Under the pieces are notes generated by a model. That model ran no database searches. It worked only from the letters and a program-made list of their open reading frames with translations, and was not told the origin of the DNA. Position numbers and translations under genes: made by a program. A DNA stretch of 64,000 nucleotides, from NCBI GenBank assembly GCA_020641055.1, contig CP067345.1:1357317-1421316 (forward strand). Reading direction: 5' to 3'. Source of the DNA: Clostridioides sp. ES-S-0010-02 (GTDB taxonomy: Bacteria > Bacillota > Clostridia > Peptostreptococcales > Peptostreptococcaceae). Positions 36,211-45,129 of this stretch are shown here, piece after piece. The first letter of the stretch is position 1, and every line of letters begins with the position of its first letter.

Positions 36211-37095
36211 ATGCTAGAAGGAAAAATTATAAAAGGGATTAGTGGATTTTATTATGTAGATACAGAAAAAGGTCTTTATGAATGTAAGGCTAGAGGTATA
36301 TTTAGAAAGCAAAAAGTAACACCTTTAGTTGGTGACAGAGTTAAAATAAGTGTTGTTGATGAAGATGAAAAAAAGGGAATTGTGGAAGAAATAGATAGTA
36401 GAGACACAGAACTTATAAGACCACCTATAGCAAATGTAGATAAGGCACTAATAGTATTTGCAATAAAAAATCCTAAACCAAACTTATCTCTTTTAGATAG
36501 ATTTATAGTTTTGGCAGAAAAAGAAAATTTAGAAACTGTAATAATCCTTACAAAAGCAGATTTAGATGATGATAACATATTAGAGCATGTTAAAAAGATA
36601 TACGAGCTTAGTGGATATAAGGTTATTCCTGTAAGTAATGTCACTAAGTTAAATATAGATAAAGTAAAAGATGAATTAAAAGAAAATGTAGTAGTATTTG
36701 CAGGACCGTCTGGAGTTGGAAAATCGAGTTTATTAAATGAAATAGATGAAAATTTTCAACTGCAAACAGGTGTAGTAAGTGATAAAATAAAAAGAGGAAA
36801 ACATACCACTCGTCATGCTGAACTTTTAAAGTTGGAGTTTGGTGGAATGGTTGCAGATACACCAGGTTTTAGTTCACTTGCACTTGAAGACATAGAAGAA
36901 GTTGAACTTAAAGATTATTTTATAGAATTTGATAAATTTAATGATTGTAAGTTTGGTTCAAAATGTATTCATGAAAATGAACCTAATTGTGCTATAAAAG
37001 AAGCTGTTGCAAATGGAGAAATATCTAAAGAAAGATATGATAGTTATATACAGCTACTAAATGAAATAAGACAAAATAACAGTAGGAGGTATTAG
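36211..37095 (+). CDS. rsgA: Small-subunit biogenesis GTPase RsgA
   Basis: A 294-residue circularly permuted GTPase that checks late 30S subunits. The order is an N-terminal OB fold (1-70), then TKAD (G4), GPSGVGKSSLLN (G1), HTTRH (G2) and DTPGF (G3), then a zinc motif with Cys in DCKFGSKCIHENEPNCA. ATG 36211 follows GGGAGG; the TTG just before it is in frame but too close to that site. It ends 4 nt before rpe, as in other Firmicutes. Confidence 0.96.
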   Translation: MLEGKIIKGISGFYYVDTEKGLYECKARGIFRKQKVTPLVGDRVKISVVDEDEKKGIVEEIDSRDTELIRPPIANVDKALIVFAIKNPKPNLSLLDRFIVLAEKENLETVIILTKADLDDDNILEHVKKIYELSGYKVIPVSNVTKLNIDKVKDELKENVVVFAGPSGVGKSSLLNEIDENFQLQTGVVSDKIKRGKHTTRHAELLKLEFGGMVADTPGFSSLALEDIEEVELKDYFIEFDKFNDCKFGSKCIHENEPNCAIKEAVANGEISKERYDSYIQLLNEIRQNNSRRY

Positions 37096-37099
37096 AAAC

Positions 37100-37771
37100 A
37101 TGATTAAATTAGCACCATCAATATTATCAGCAGATTTTGCAAAATTATTAGAGGATGTAAGAAAAGTGGAAAGTGCAGGATGTGAATATCTTCATATCGA
37201 TGTAATGGATGGACATTTTGTACCAAATATCACACTAGGACCACTTGTAGTTAAAAGTTTAAAAAAAGAGAATATAAATATGGTATTTGATGCTCATCTA
37301 ATGATAGAGAATCCAGACCAATATATTGAAGAGTTCGTAAAAGCAGGATGTGATATAATAACTGTTCATCAGGAAGCTTGTACACATCTACATAGAACTA
37401 TACAAAATATAAAATCACATGGAATAAAGGCAGGTGTAGTGCTTAATCCAGCAACACCAATAGATACTATTAAACATGTACTATCTGATTTAGATATGGT
37501 GCTTTTAATGTCTGTTAATCCTGGATTTGGAGGACAATCATTCATACCTTGTGTGTTAGATAAAATTAAAGAATTAAAAACACTTATAGATAGTAAAGGA
37601 TTAAATATTGATATAGAAGTTGATGGTGGTATAAGTCCTAAAAATGTGGCTGAAGTTGTGCAAGCAGGAGCTAACGTAATAGTAGCAGGCTCTGCAATAT
37701 TTGGAAGTGATGACATTCAAGAAACAGTTAATTTATTTAGAAAGAATGCTTCTCTTGAAGAATTAGTTTAG
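37100..37771 (+). CDS. rpe: Ribulose-phosphate 3-epimerase
   Basis: A TIM-barrel enzyme that interconverts ribulose 5-phosphate and xylulose 5-phosphate in the pentose phosphate pathway. The 223-residue protein has PSILSADFA, HIDVMDGHFVPNI, the MSVNPGFGGQ loop and the phosphate-binding VDGGISPKN and VAGSAIF. SD AGTAGGAGG overlaps the end of rsgA. thiN starts 8 nt after its stop. Confidence 0.97.
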   Translation: MIKLAPSILSADFAKLLEDVRKVESAGCEYLHIDVMDGHFVPNITLGPLVVKSLKKENINMVFDAHLMIENPDQYIEEFVKAGCDIITVHQEACTHLHRTIQNIKSHGIKAGVVLNPATPIDTIKHVLSDLDMVLLMSVNPGFGGQSFIPCVLDKIKELKTLIDSKGLNIDIEVDGGISPKNVAEVVQAGANVIVAGSAIFGSDDIQETVNLFRKNASLEELV

Positions 37772-37779
37772 ACTTAGGT

Positions 37780-38421
37780 ATGAAAATCTGTATTGTTTTA
37801 AATGGTGAAATTGAAGATTATAAAATTACAAGAGATATTATACTTAAAGAATGTTATGACTGCATAATATGTGCAGATGGAGGAGCAAATCACACCTACA
37901 AAATGGATATAATACCAGATTATATTTTGGGAGATTTAGATTCAGTAGAAGAAGACAAGATAAATTTCTATAGAAATCAAGGTGTTAAATTTGAAAAATT
38001 TCCATCTAAAAAGGATGAAACTGATACAGAACTATGTCTTTTTTTAGCTAAAACTCTTAAAGCTAACCATATTGATTTTTTTTGTGCTTTAGGTGGGAGA
38101 ATTGACCATACCCTTGCAAATATAAAGCTATTATATTATTTAAAAGAAGATGGCATATATTCTAGGATACTCTCAGATAAAGAAGAGATGTATATAGTTG
38201 AAAATGAAGAATTTACCTTGTTTGGAAACAAAGGAGATACTATTTCTGTAATAGCTGTAAAAGGAGATGCTAAAGGAGTAACACTTACTGGCTTGGAATA
38301 TCCTTTGGATGATTATTATATGAAGTATTCAGTACCTATTGGAATATCCAATGTTATGTTAGGGAATTCTTGTAAAATTAAAGTAGAGCAGGGATGTGTA
38401 CTTGTAATTAGAAATTTATAA
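37780..38421 (+). CDS. thiN: Thiamine pyrophosphokinase
   Basis: Transfers pyrophosphate from ATP to thiamine to make the cofactor TPP. The 213-residue protein has an N-terminal catalytic domain (ADGGANHT, LGDLDSV, KDETDTELCL, GGRIDHTLANI) and a C-terminal thiamine-binding beta domain. GACTTAGGT precedes the ATG, a weak site that suggests coupling to rpe. In B. subtilis spoVM and rpmB follow directly; here they are about 6.7 kb away. A good terminator ends the operon. Confidence 0.95.
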   Translation: MKICIVLNGEIEDYKITRDIILKECYDCIICADGGANHTYKMDIIPDYILGDLDSVEEDKINFYRNQGVKFEKFPSKKDETDTELCLFLAKTLKANHIDFFCALGGRIDHTLANIKLLYYLKEDGIYSRILSDKEEMYIVENEEFTLFGNKGDTISVIAVKGDAKGVTLTGLEYPLDDYYMKYSVPIGISNVMLGNSCKIKVEQGCVLVIRNL

Positions 38422-38454
38422 AAATGGACTTTAATAATTGATTTTATATTACAG

Positions 38455-38506
38455 AGCAGATACAATCAAGTAAAATATATTTATAATTGTATCTGCTTTT
38501 TAATAT
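38455..38506 (+). terminator. Terminator of the housekeeping operon after thiN
   Basis: A perfect 12-bp stem (38455-38466 with 38486-38497) is followed by TTTTTAATAT. Confidence 0.85.
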
Positions 38507-38551
38507 ATAATTATAAATAAATAATAATTTTTGACGCAAGGGGGATTTTTT

Positions 38552-39181
38552 GTGATAGACAGTATTATTTTTGATTTAGATGGAACTCTATGGGATTCAA
38601 CTGAAGGAGTATGTAAGGTATGGCAAGAGGTCTTAGATAAACGTGAGGATATAGGTTTAAATGTTACAGTAGAATTATTTAGAAGTGTTATGGGCCTTTC
38701 ATTTGATGAAATAGCAAAGCGTTTCTTTCCAGATTTAGATGAAGAAGAAAGAATGAATATATTAGATGAATGTTCTGCAAGAGAATGTGATTACTTATCT
38801 GAATATGGAGGCAAATTATTTGAAGACATAGAAAATACTCTTGGAGAATTATCTAAAAAATATAAATTATTTATAGTAAGTAATTGTCAAAAAGGATATA
38901 TAGAATCTTTTTTAAAAGCACATAAGCTAGAAAATTACTTTATAGATTTTGAGTGTCCTGGAAATACTGGATTGCATAAAGGTGAAAATAATAAACTCAT
39001 AATTGATAGAAATAAACTAACTAATCCAATCTATATTGGAGATACTCAAGGGGATGCAAATAGTGCTAAATTTGCTGGGATTCCTTTTGTATATGCAAAA
39101 TATGGTTTTGGAAATGTGGATGAGTATGATTATTCTATAGAGTCATTTAAAGATTTGTTAGAACATGATATATTAAAATAA
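38552..39181 (+). CDS. HAD-superfamily hydrolase (phosphoglycolate phosphatase-like)
   Basis: A 209-residue HAD subfamily I phosphatase. Motif I is IFDLDGTLWDST, motif II VSNCQKGY, motif III a Lys in HKGENN, and motif IV IGDTQGDANSAKFAG; a helical cap lies at about 18-80. Likely substrates are small phosphoesters. The start is a GTG at 38552 with AAGGGGG 8 nt before it; the longer in-frame extension lacks a ribosome site. It is the first gene of the accessory segment. Confidence 0.88.
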   Translation: MIDSIIFDLDGTLWDSTEGVCKVWQEVLDKREDIGLNVTVELFRSVMGLSFDEIAKRFFPDLDEEERMNILDECSARECDYLSEYGGKLFEDIENTLGELSKKYKLFIVSNCQKGYIESFLKAHKLENYFIDFECPGNTGLHKGENNKLIIDRNKLTNPIYIGDTQGDANSAKFAGIPFVYAKYGFGNVDEYDYSIESFKDLLEHDILK

Positions 39182-39237
39182 GGGAAGTTTAAAATTTGTT
39201 TTTAAATTAAAAAAATAATCTACAGGGGGACTTAAAA

Positions 39238-39894
39238 ATGGAATTACAAGATACTATTTACAAAAGACAAAGTGTAAGAAAATTTAAAGAACAAGATGTT
39301 TTAGATGAAGATATTTTGAAAATGGTAAAAGCAGCAGGGGCAGCTCCATCAGGTAAAAACATTCAAAACTGGCATTTTGTAGTTATAAAGCGTCGTGATT
39401 TAATGGAAAAGATAGCAGATGTGATAACTAAAAAACAACAAGAAATACTTGTAGAGATGGACAAAGTATCAGTAGAAAAAGCTAATAGATTTAGAAAATT
39501 TGTGCCAAACTTTACTTTATTTTATTTAAAAGCTCCAGTTTTGGTATTAGTTTTTACAAAGGTATACAACCCATCAGGCTATTATGAGTTAGAACTTATA
39601 AATGCACCTAAAGAGACTATAGATAAGTTATTTATAAGAAATCCAGGCATGCAAAGTTTAGGAGCAGCAATTGAAAACTTTACATTATCAGCAATTGAAC
39701 TTGGGTATGGTTCTTGTTGGTTGACAAGTCAAAACTATGCAGCAGATGAGATAGAATCTGTTTTAGAGGCAGAAACAGGGTTTGAAAAAGGCGAATACTT
39801 CTTAGGTGCAATGTTAGCACTTGGAGTACCAGAAGACAACTTAAGAAGTCCATCTAAAAAACCAGTGGAAGACATATGTACATTTATAAAATAA
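39238..39894 (+). CDS. Nitroreductase family flavoprotein
   Basis: A 218-residue FMN-dependent NAD(P)H reductase. FMN-binding features are the start IYKRQSVRKF, AAPSGKNIQNWHFVVI, and the C-terminal GYGSCWLTSQNYA and GAMLALGVP. Physiological substrates of this family are often quinones, flavins or nitroaromatics, and cannot be assigned here. AGGGGGA precedes the ATG. It is 56 nt after the HAD gene, so both may share a transcript ending at the terminator near 40022. Confidence 0.9.
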   Translation: MELQDTIYKRQSVRKFKEQDVLDEDILKMVKAAGAAPSGKNIQNWHFVVIKRRDLMEKIADVITKKQQEILVEMDKVSVEKANRFRKFVPNFTLFYLKAPVLVLVFTKVYNPSGYYELELINAPKETIDKLFIRNPGMQSLGAAIENFTLSAIELGYGSCWLTSQNYAADEIESVLEAETGFEKGEYFLGAMLALGVPEDNLRSPSKKPVEDICTFIK

Positions 39895-39947
39895 AAACAA
39901 GAATTTTTATAAAAAGTAAATAAACTAAAAATAAGTATGCAAAAACT

Positions 39948-40026
39948 AAAAAGTAGATTTTATTGATATTAAATTTATGTTTCAGGTTGTTGATTTAATT
40001 AATACAATAATACCTACTTTTTTTGT
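39948..40026 (+). terminator. Long interrupted hairpin terminator after the nitroreductase gene
   Basis: AAAAAGTAG (39948-39956) pairs with CTACTTTTT (40014-40022), continued by TTATTG/CAATAA (39960-39965 with 40005-40010); a T run ends the structure. Confidence 0.65.
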
Positions 40027-40050
40027 GTATATTAAAACAAGTAAATTTAA

Positions 40051-40072
40051 ATCTTTAGAAAATCTTTAGAAA
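40051..40072 (+). promoter_or_regulatory. 11-bp exact direct repeat, candidate response-regulator site
   Basis: ATCTTTAGAAA occurs twice in tandem (40051-40061 and 40062-40072). One-helical-turn spacing is what OmpR/PhoB-family dimers bind. It lies about 225 bp before the regulator gene, so autoregulation is plausible. Confidence 0.5.
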
Positions 40073-40165
40073 AGTATATATAATATCTTAAGTTTTTAGC
40101 TTTAATATTAGATATATAAATAAAGTAAAACAGTATTGAAGTTAAATTAAAGGGAGGGTTCTAAA

Positions 40166-40186
40166 ATGGACATCAAAGATAAATAA
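40166..40186 (+). other. Six-codon uORF with a strong SD
   Basis: GGGAGGG sits 8 nt before an ATG that encodes MDIKDK and a stop. The site is stronger than that of the downstream regulator gene, which starts 110 nt later. It may be a leader peptide or the remnant of a lost gene. Confidence 0.4.
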
Positions 40187-40295
40187 TTAGAATAGACCAC
40201 TATAAATTTATAAAAAAATGGAAAAACTTCTATCATATTGTATAATCATATATGTAAAGGTAGTTTATAAATTAATTGATATAAAGGAGATTAAA

Positions 40296-41012
40296 ATGAA
40301 TTCATATAATATTTTGGTGGTAGAAGATGAAAAGGAAATAGCAGATGCTATAGAAATATACCTTTTAAATCAAGGGTATAATGTTTTTAAAGGTTACAAT
40401 GGATTGGAAGGTCTTAAAATTATAGAAAGCCAAGAAATACACTTAGCTATAGTTGATATAATGATGCCTCAAATGGATGGAATAACGCTTACAATGAAAC
40501 TTAGAGAAAATCATAATTTTCCAGTGATAATGTTATCTGCAAAATCAGAAGAAGTTGATAAAATAATGGGGCTTAACATCGGAGCGGATGATTATGTAAC
40601 AAAACCTTTTAAGCCATTAGAGTTATTGGCTAGAGTTAATTCGCAACTTAGAAGATATACTAAGTATCTAAATATGATAAAAAATAAAGAAGAAAGTTCA
40701 GAAAATAATGAAGGTATATTTGTAATAGGTGGATTAGAATTAAATGAAAATACAAAAGAAGTCAGTATTGATGGAAATTATATAAAAACAACTCCTATAG
40801 AATTTAAGATATTAAGTTTACTTATGAGAAATGCAGGAAGGGTTTTTTCTGCAGACGAAATATATGAAAGAGTTTGGAATGAAAATGCTGTAAACACAGA
40901 TACAGTTATGGTACATGTTAGAAATATAAGGGAGAAGATAGAAATTGACCCAAAAAATCCAAAATATTTAAAGGTGGTGTGGGGTGTTGGATATAAAATC
41001 GAAAAAATTTAA
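40296..41012 (+). CDS. OmpR-family response regulator
   Basis: A 238-residue regulator with a receiver domain (VVEDEKEIADAI, phospho-Asp in AIVDIMMPQMDG near residue 52, Lys in YVTKPFKP) and a winged-helix DNA-binding domain (about 135-236; TPIEFKILSLLMRN, VNTDTVMVHVRNIREKI, WGVGYKIE). The sequence is closest in style to VanR/cell-envelope regulators. ATG 40296 has AAGGAG before it; the longer frame from 40218 has none. It overlaps the kinase gene by 29 nt. Confidence 0.94.
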   Translation: MNSYNILVVEDEKEIADAIEIYLLNQGYNVFKGYNGLEGLKIIESQEIHLAIVDIMMPQMDGITLTMKLRENHNFPVIMLSAKSEEVDKIMGLNIGADDYVTKPFKPLELLARVNSQLRRYTKYLNMIKNKEESSENNEGIFVIGGLELNENTKEVSIDGNYIKTTPIEFKILSLLMRNAGRVFSADEIYERVWNENAVNTDTVMVHVRNIREKIEIDPKNPKYLKVVWGVGYKIEKI

Positions 41013-43326
41013 GGAAAAATATATAATCAGTGTGATAGTCTTTATACTTATGTTATCAGCATCATTAGGTATGATTAGCCAATATTCGACTATACAGTCA
41101 GCTGCTAAAGGTGGAGCTAAAAATCCATTTGAGCAAGAAGGATTTGTAGATAGCATATATAAAGGAAGTTATGTTTTAGACCACAATATGAAAGAAGAAC
41201 AAGAAGGTAAGATGATACAACCTTCGAAGCTTTTTTTAAGTGAAGAAACTATAAATTATATAAAAAATACTAGTAAAGAGAAAAGCGCATATGAAGGTTC
41301 AGAAACCTATTACACTGATGAGAGTATTAATGCAGATTTTAATGAAAAATTTGATGAATGGGAATCTTTTATTGATAATTCAAGTAAAAACTTAAAATAC
41401 TATTTAGTTGATAAAGAAAATAACTTTGAGCTTTTTAATGAGAATAAAGAGTTAAAAGCACTGGATACAACAAAAAATGACACTTCAAAAGAGGAATCTG
41501 ATAAAAAGCAGCCTCAAGAGACAACTATGAATGATGAGGAAAGACAAGAAAAGATTAAAAATATAAAAGCAAATTATAGGTTTTACCTTGTGATGAATTT
41601 TGATAAAGATGGAAAAGTAAATATTGTAGACTCTTATGGAGTAGACCAAAAGATTATCAGCCAAATGTTATTATCTAAATCTAGAGAAGATTTGATGGAG
41701 ACAGATTTAGATGGAAATTCAATCTCATATAAATTATCTCCAATAAAAAATAAAACATTGGTATATGCGGTACCTAAAGTAATAAGCCAAGATAATTCAT
41801 ATAGCTCATATAATAATTATGGGATGATTTATAGTAGTGATGATATAAGTAGATATATAAATAATGTAGAGAATAATTCTTATTATGAAATTTCTGCAAT
41901 GATTATAAAAATCATAATATCTATAGTTGTAATTGTAGCTGTAGCATTTCCATATAGAAAATCTAAAGAGTTATTAGGGTTTGAGATAATCACAAGAATA
42001 CCGTTAGAGTTACTTTTTATTGCTATTGTTATTATACAGAGTATCGTAGCTTTATATCCTACTGATATAATAAGTAACACATTGAATGGAAATTATGTCG
42101 AGTATCTAATAAAAAATGATATAAGTGGTAAAATGGCAAATATATTAGTAAGCTCAATGAATTTAATTTATTGGTTTGTAATCTTCTCAATAATATTTGT
42201 ATTTATAGTACTTTTAAAACATATTCTAAACGTTGGAATAAAAGAGTACTTTGTAAAAAATACTTTGACAGGGATGTTTTTAAAATGGTTTAAAAAATCA
42301 AGTAAAGTAGTTATTAATCAAGTTAGAATGACAAATTTAAAGGAAAAGCCAAATAAAACTATAGCTATAATTTTAGCAGTAAACTTATTAATTATAGTTA
42401 TAATGTGTAGTATGTGGTTCTTTGGAATAATACTTGCATTAATTTACTCAATAGTTTTATTTAAGGTATTGTCAGATTACTCTAAGAAAACAATACGTGA
42501 ATACAATCAACTTTTAGATGTTACAAAGAAAATTTCAGATGGAAATTTAGAAGCAAATATGGAAGATGATTTAGGGTTCTTTAATCCTATTAAAGATGAG
42601 CTTGGAAATATTCAATCTGGATTTAAAAAAGCTGTAGATGAAGAAGTTAAAAGTCAAAAAATGAAAACAGAGCTTATATCAAATGTGTCACATGACTTAA
42701 AAACACCTTTGACATCTATAATCACTTATATAGATTTACTAAAGGATGAAAATATAACAGATGAAAATCGTAAAATGTATATTGATACATTGGATAGAAA
42801 GTCACAAAGACTACAACACTTAATAGAAGATTTATTTGAAGTGAGCAAAGTAAATAGTGGAGATGTACACTTAAACATAGTAAATGTAGATATTATATCT
42901 CTAATGAAACAGACATTACTAGAATTAGATGATAAGATAGCAGAGTCATCACTGAAAATAAAAAATAATTTTTCTAGCGAAAAAATAATATTACCATTAG
43001 ATAGTCAACGTACATTTAGAGTATTTGAGAATCTTATAATAAATATAAGTAAATATGCAATGCCAAATTCAAGAGTATATATTGATATTTTAGAAACAGA
43101 TAGACAAGTAAATATCATGCTTAGAAACATGTCAGCAACTGAAATTGATTTTAGTGTAGATGATATTATGGAGAGATTTGTAAGAGGAGATAAGTCACGT
43201 AATACAGAAGGCTCTGGACTTGGTCTAGCAATAGCAAAAAGTTTTGTAGAGCTACAAGGTGGTAAAATGAAGATAGATATAGATGGAGATTTATTTAAAG
43301 TTACAATTACTTTTAATAAAAATTAA
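40984..43326 (+). CDS. Large multi-pass sensor histidine kinase
   Basis: A 780-residue kinase. One N-terminal helix (about 13-33) is followed by an extracellular region of about 260 residues, rich in charged residues and with no domain I recognise. Then come three hydrophobic helices (about 300-320, 335-360, 390-415) and two more (about 460-500), a HAMP-like linker, HisKA (SNVSHDLKTPLTSI, His near 570) and a C-terminal ATPase domain with EGSGLGLAIAKS. The G1 region RFVRGDKSRN is VanS/SaeS-like. The start is a GTG at 40984 inside the regulator gene, with AAAGGTGG upstream. Ligand unknown; envelope stress is a reasonable guess. Confidence 0.92.
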   Translation: MLDIKSKKFKEKYIISVIVFILMLSASLGMISQYSTIQSAAKGGAKNPFEQEGFVDSIYKGSYVLDHNMKEEQEGKMIQPSKLFLSEETINYIKNTSKEKSAYEGSETYYTDESINADFNEKFDEWESFIDNSSKNLKYYLVDKENNFELFNENKELKALDTTKNDTSKEESDKKQPQETTMNDEERQEKIKNIKANYRFYLVMNFDKDGKVNIVDSYGVDQKIISQMLLSKSREDLMETDLDGNSISYKLSPIKNKTLVYAVPKVISQDNSYSSYNNYGMIYSSDDISRYINNVENNSYYEISAMIIKIIISIVVIVAVAFPYRKSKELLGFEIITRIPLELLFIAIVIIQSIVALYPTDIISNTLNGNYVEYLIKNDISGKMANILVSSMNLIYWFVIFSIIFVFIVLLKHILNVGIKEYFVKNTLTGMFLKWFKKSSKVVINQVRMTNLKEKPNKTIAIILAVNLLIIVIMCSMWFFGIILALIYSIVLFKVLSDYSKKTIREYNQLLDVTKKISDGNLEANMEDDLGFFNPIKDELGNIQSGFKKAVDEEVKSQKMKTELISNVSHDLKTPLTSIITYIDLLKDENITDENRKMYIDTLDRKSQRLQHLIEDLFEVSKVNSGDVHLNIVNVDIISLMKQTLLELDDKIAESSLKIKNNFSSEKIILPLDSQRTFRVFENLIINISKYAMPNSRVYIDILETDRQVNIMLRNMSATEIDFSVDDIMERFVRGDKSRNTEGSGLGLAIAKSFVELQGGKMKIDIDGDLFKVTITFNKN

Positions 43327-43380
43327 GTTAGATTTTTATCACAGATTATAACTATATAATTTGAAAAATAAAATTTTTTA

Positions 43381-43411
43381 AGAGTGCTATTTTAAAGTAG
43401 CACTCTTTTTA
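43381..43411 (+). terminator. Terminator after the two-component operon
   Basis: AGAGTGCTA pairs with TAGCACTCT (43381-43389 with 43398-43406), then five T. The minus-strand side has no T run, so it mainly serves the plus strand. Confidence 0.8.
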
Positions 43412-43428
43412 TTACTTTACATTGATTG

Positions 43429-44184
43429 TTATCTTGTATAGAATACTATGGAATCTCTTAGAAACTTTGCTAGTCCAGGCTGTTCTTTATCATAATATGA
43501 TGTAAAACGTTCATCATCTACATACATCTGTGCTAAAGCAGCATGAGCTTCCTTAGAATAGGTATTCCAAGTGTAACTCAACCATTTATGATGCAATCTT
43601 GCAACTTCTTGAGAAAGTTCATTAGATGCATTACCAGTTTTAAAAGCTTTTTTGAGTTTACTAATTATCTCAGTACTTAAATCCTGCCAGTCCTCATAAT
43701 CTTTTTTAGACATATTTTTTAATTTTCTATTTGATTGATTGATTACATCTTCACCATATTTTTCCCTAATTTCAGTTCCATAATTTTTTTCATTTTCATC
43801 AATCATCTTTTCTTTAAAACCTTCAAATTTTTCTAAATCTGTCATAATATATTTTCCCTCCTTCAATGCTATAGTTTTAGTTACATTTTCTATCAGTAAG
43901 TCAATTTGTTTTCTTTTAGCTAGTAATTTGCTATGATGTTCTTTTAATGCATTTAGACTGTCAAAAGTTGGTGAGTTTATAATGTTTTTTATATTTTCTA
44001 AGCTAATGCCTAACTCTCTATAAAAAAGTATTTGTTGTAGCTTATTAACTTCATTTTGACCATATATACGATAACCTGAGGAATTTATTTTAAGTGGCTT
44101 AAGAAGCTCGATTTCATCATAGTATCTAAGGGTTCTAGTACTTATACCAGCTATTTTACTTAATTTCTGAACTGTATATTCCAT
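43429..44184 (-). CDS. MerR-family regulator with TipAS ligand-binding domain
   Basis: A 251-residue protein. Residues 1-70 form the MerR winged helix (VQKLSKIAGISTRTLRYYDEIELLKP, SGYRIYG), a coiled coil follows (about 75-112), and residues about 120-251 form a TipAS domain. Its tail carries the RLHHKWLSYTW and AQMYVDDERFTSYYD features. TipAL-type proteins bind thiopeptide or other drugs and activate their own promoter. An AGGAGG site precedes the ATG. The promoter has a 19-bp spacer with an inverted motif, the standard MerR target, so autoactivation is likely. No efflux gene lies next to it. Confidence 0.92.
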   Translation of the reverse strand: MEYTVQKLSKIAGISTRTLRYYDEIELLKPLKINSSGYRIYGQNEVNKLQQILFYRELGISLENIKNIINSPTFDSLNALKEHHSKLLAKRKQIDLLIENVTKTIALKEGKYIMTDLEKFEGFKEKMIDENEKNYGTEIREKYGEDVINQSNRKLKNMSKKDYEDWQDLSTEIISKLKKAFKTGNASNELSQEVARLHHKWLSYTWNTYSKEAHAALAQMYVDDERFTSYYDKEQPGLAKFLRDSIVFYTR

Positions 44185-44206
44185 AAGTAATACCTCCTAT
44201 AAATTA

Positions 44207-44237
44207 AATATACACTTTTACGCAACGTCAATGTCAA
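44207..44237 (-). promoter_or_regulatory. MerR-type promoter/operator with 19-bp spacer
   Basis: On the minus strand TTGACA (plus 44232-44237) and TATATT (plus 44207-44212) are separated by 19 bp that contain GACGTTGCGTA, a near-palindrome. Over-long spacers are twisted into register by MerR-family activators. Confidence 0.75.
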
Positions 44238-44402
44238 TATATTAAAATATAAAAATTCATATCTTTTAATAAAAATATAAAAAAATATCTTTATTGGATA
44301 TTTTAATCATAAGTGTCAATAATCACTAGTGAAAATTAAAAAATAAAATTTATAGATTATTTTTATCAAAAGATAGAGAATCTATAACCTGGGAGGAATT
44401 GT

Positions 44403-44879
44403 ATGAATTTAAAAAGAAGCAAAGAAAAACGTGAAGAATATAGAAGGCTGTATTCAGATAAAGAAAGTTTTTTAAGTTTGATTCAAAATTTTACAAGCGT
44501 CTCAATAGCAAAGGAATTAACTCTTAAAAGTATAGAGTTAGAAACATCTTTTATATGTGAATATAAAGGAAAGGAAGTAGATATAATTTATAAAGTTTTT
44601 TCTAAAAATCGTAAAATTTCACACTATATAGTGTTGGAGTTTCAAACAGAAATGGATACTGAGATTGTACCAAGATTAAAATCATACAGAGAGCAAATTT
44701 GGAAAAGCTTTATAATGAAAAAGAGTCTTGAAGAAATAGAAAGCAAAGATTTTAAACTCCCAAAAGTTATACCAGTAGTTCTATATAGTGGACCTGAAAG
44801 GTTAAGTAAAAAAAGAGGTATTTTAGATATTATAGAATCTGCATCAGAAGATAGTAATAATTCCAGTATAAAAAATTAA
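44403..44879 (+). CDS. Rpn-family (PD-(D/E)XK) nuclease-like protein, truncated
   Basis: A 158-residue protein similar to the N-terminal half of Rpn/YhgA-type recombination-promoting nucleases. The likely active site is EVDIIYKVF ... YIVLEFQTEMD with Asp, Glu and Gln in the expected order, then RLKSYREQIW and VIPVVLYSGP. Family members are usually about 280-320 residues, and the sequence stops soon after the VVLYSG block, so this is a shortened gene. SD GGGAGG and ATG are intact. The C-terminal part is not visible in the next 100 bp. Confidence 0.7.
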   Translation: MNLKRSKEKREEYRRLYSDKESFLSLIQNFTSVSIAKELTLKSIELETSFICEYKGKEVDIIYKVFSKNRKISHYIVLEFQTEMDTEIVPRLKSYREQIWKSFIMKKSLEEIESKDFKLPKVIPVVLYSGPERLSKKRGILDIIESASEDSNNSSIKN

Positions 44880-44976
44880 AATTACATAATGTATTTATCG
44901 GTCTAAAATAGGAACTTATCGCATAAACTTAAATATGAAAATATTTGTAGATACAAGTTCTATGTGGAGGTGTTCC

Positions 44977-45129
44977 ATGAGAAATAACAAGTCTAAGGTA
45001 TTGCTAGGAATACTGTGTCTAGCAACAGGAATGGCAGTAATTTTATCTATGTTGCTTCCTGGCTGGATTTGGTCAGCACTTACCGCATTAATACTTATTG
45101 GATGTGGAGCATTATTATTTTTTTGTTAA
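44977..45129 (+). CDS. Small two-helix membrane protein
   Basis: A 50-residue peptide, MRNNKSKVLLGILCLATG at the start, with two hydrophobic segments (about 8-25 and 29-48) separated by a PGW turn and ending in a Cys. TGGAGG lies 8 nt before the ATG at 44977; an earlier in-frame ATG at 44935 has no SD. Function unknown. It is 35 nt before spoVM, so it may be sporulation-linked, but this is only position. Confidence 0.65.
   Translation: MRNNKSKVLLGILCLATGMAVILSMLLPGWIWSALTALILIGCGALLFFC

Noticed and set aside
40218-40295. Upstream ATG adding 26 residues to the response regulator
   Set aside because: The extension precedes the first receiver strand, has no SD, and the inner ATG has AAGGAG at good spacing.
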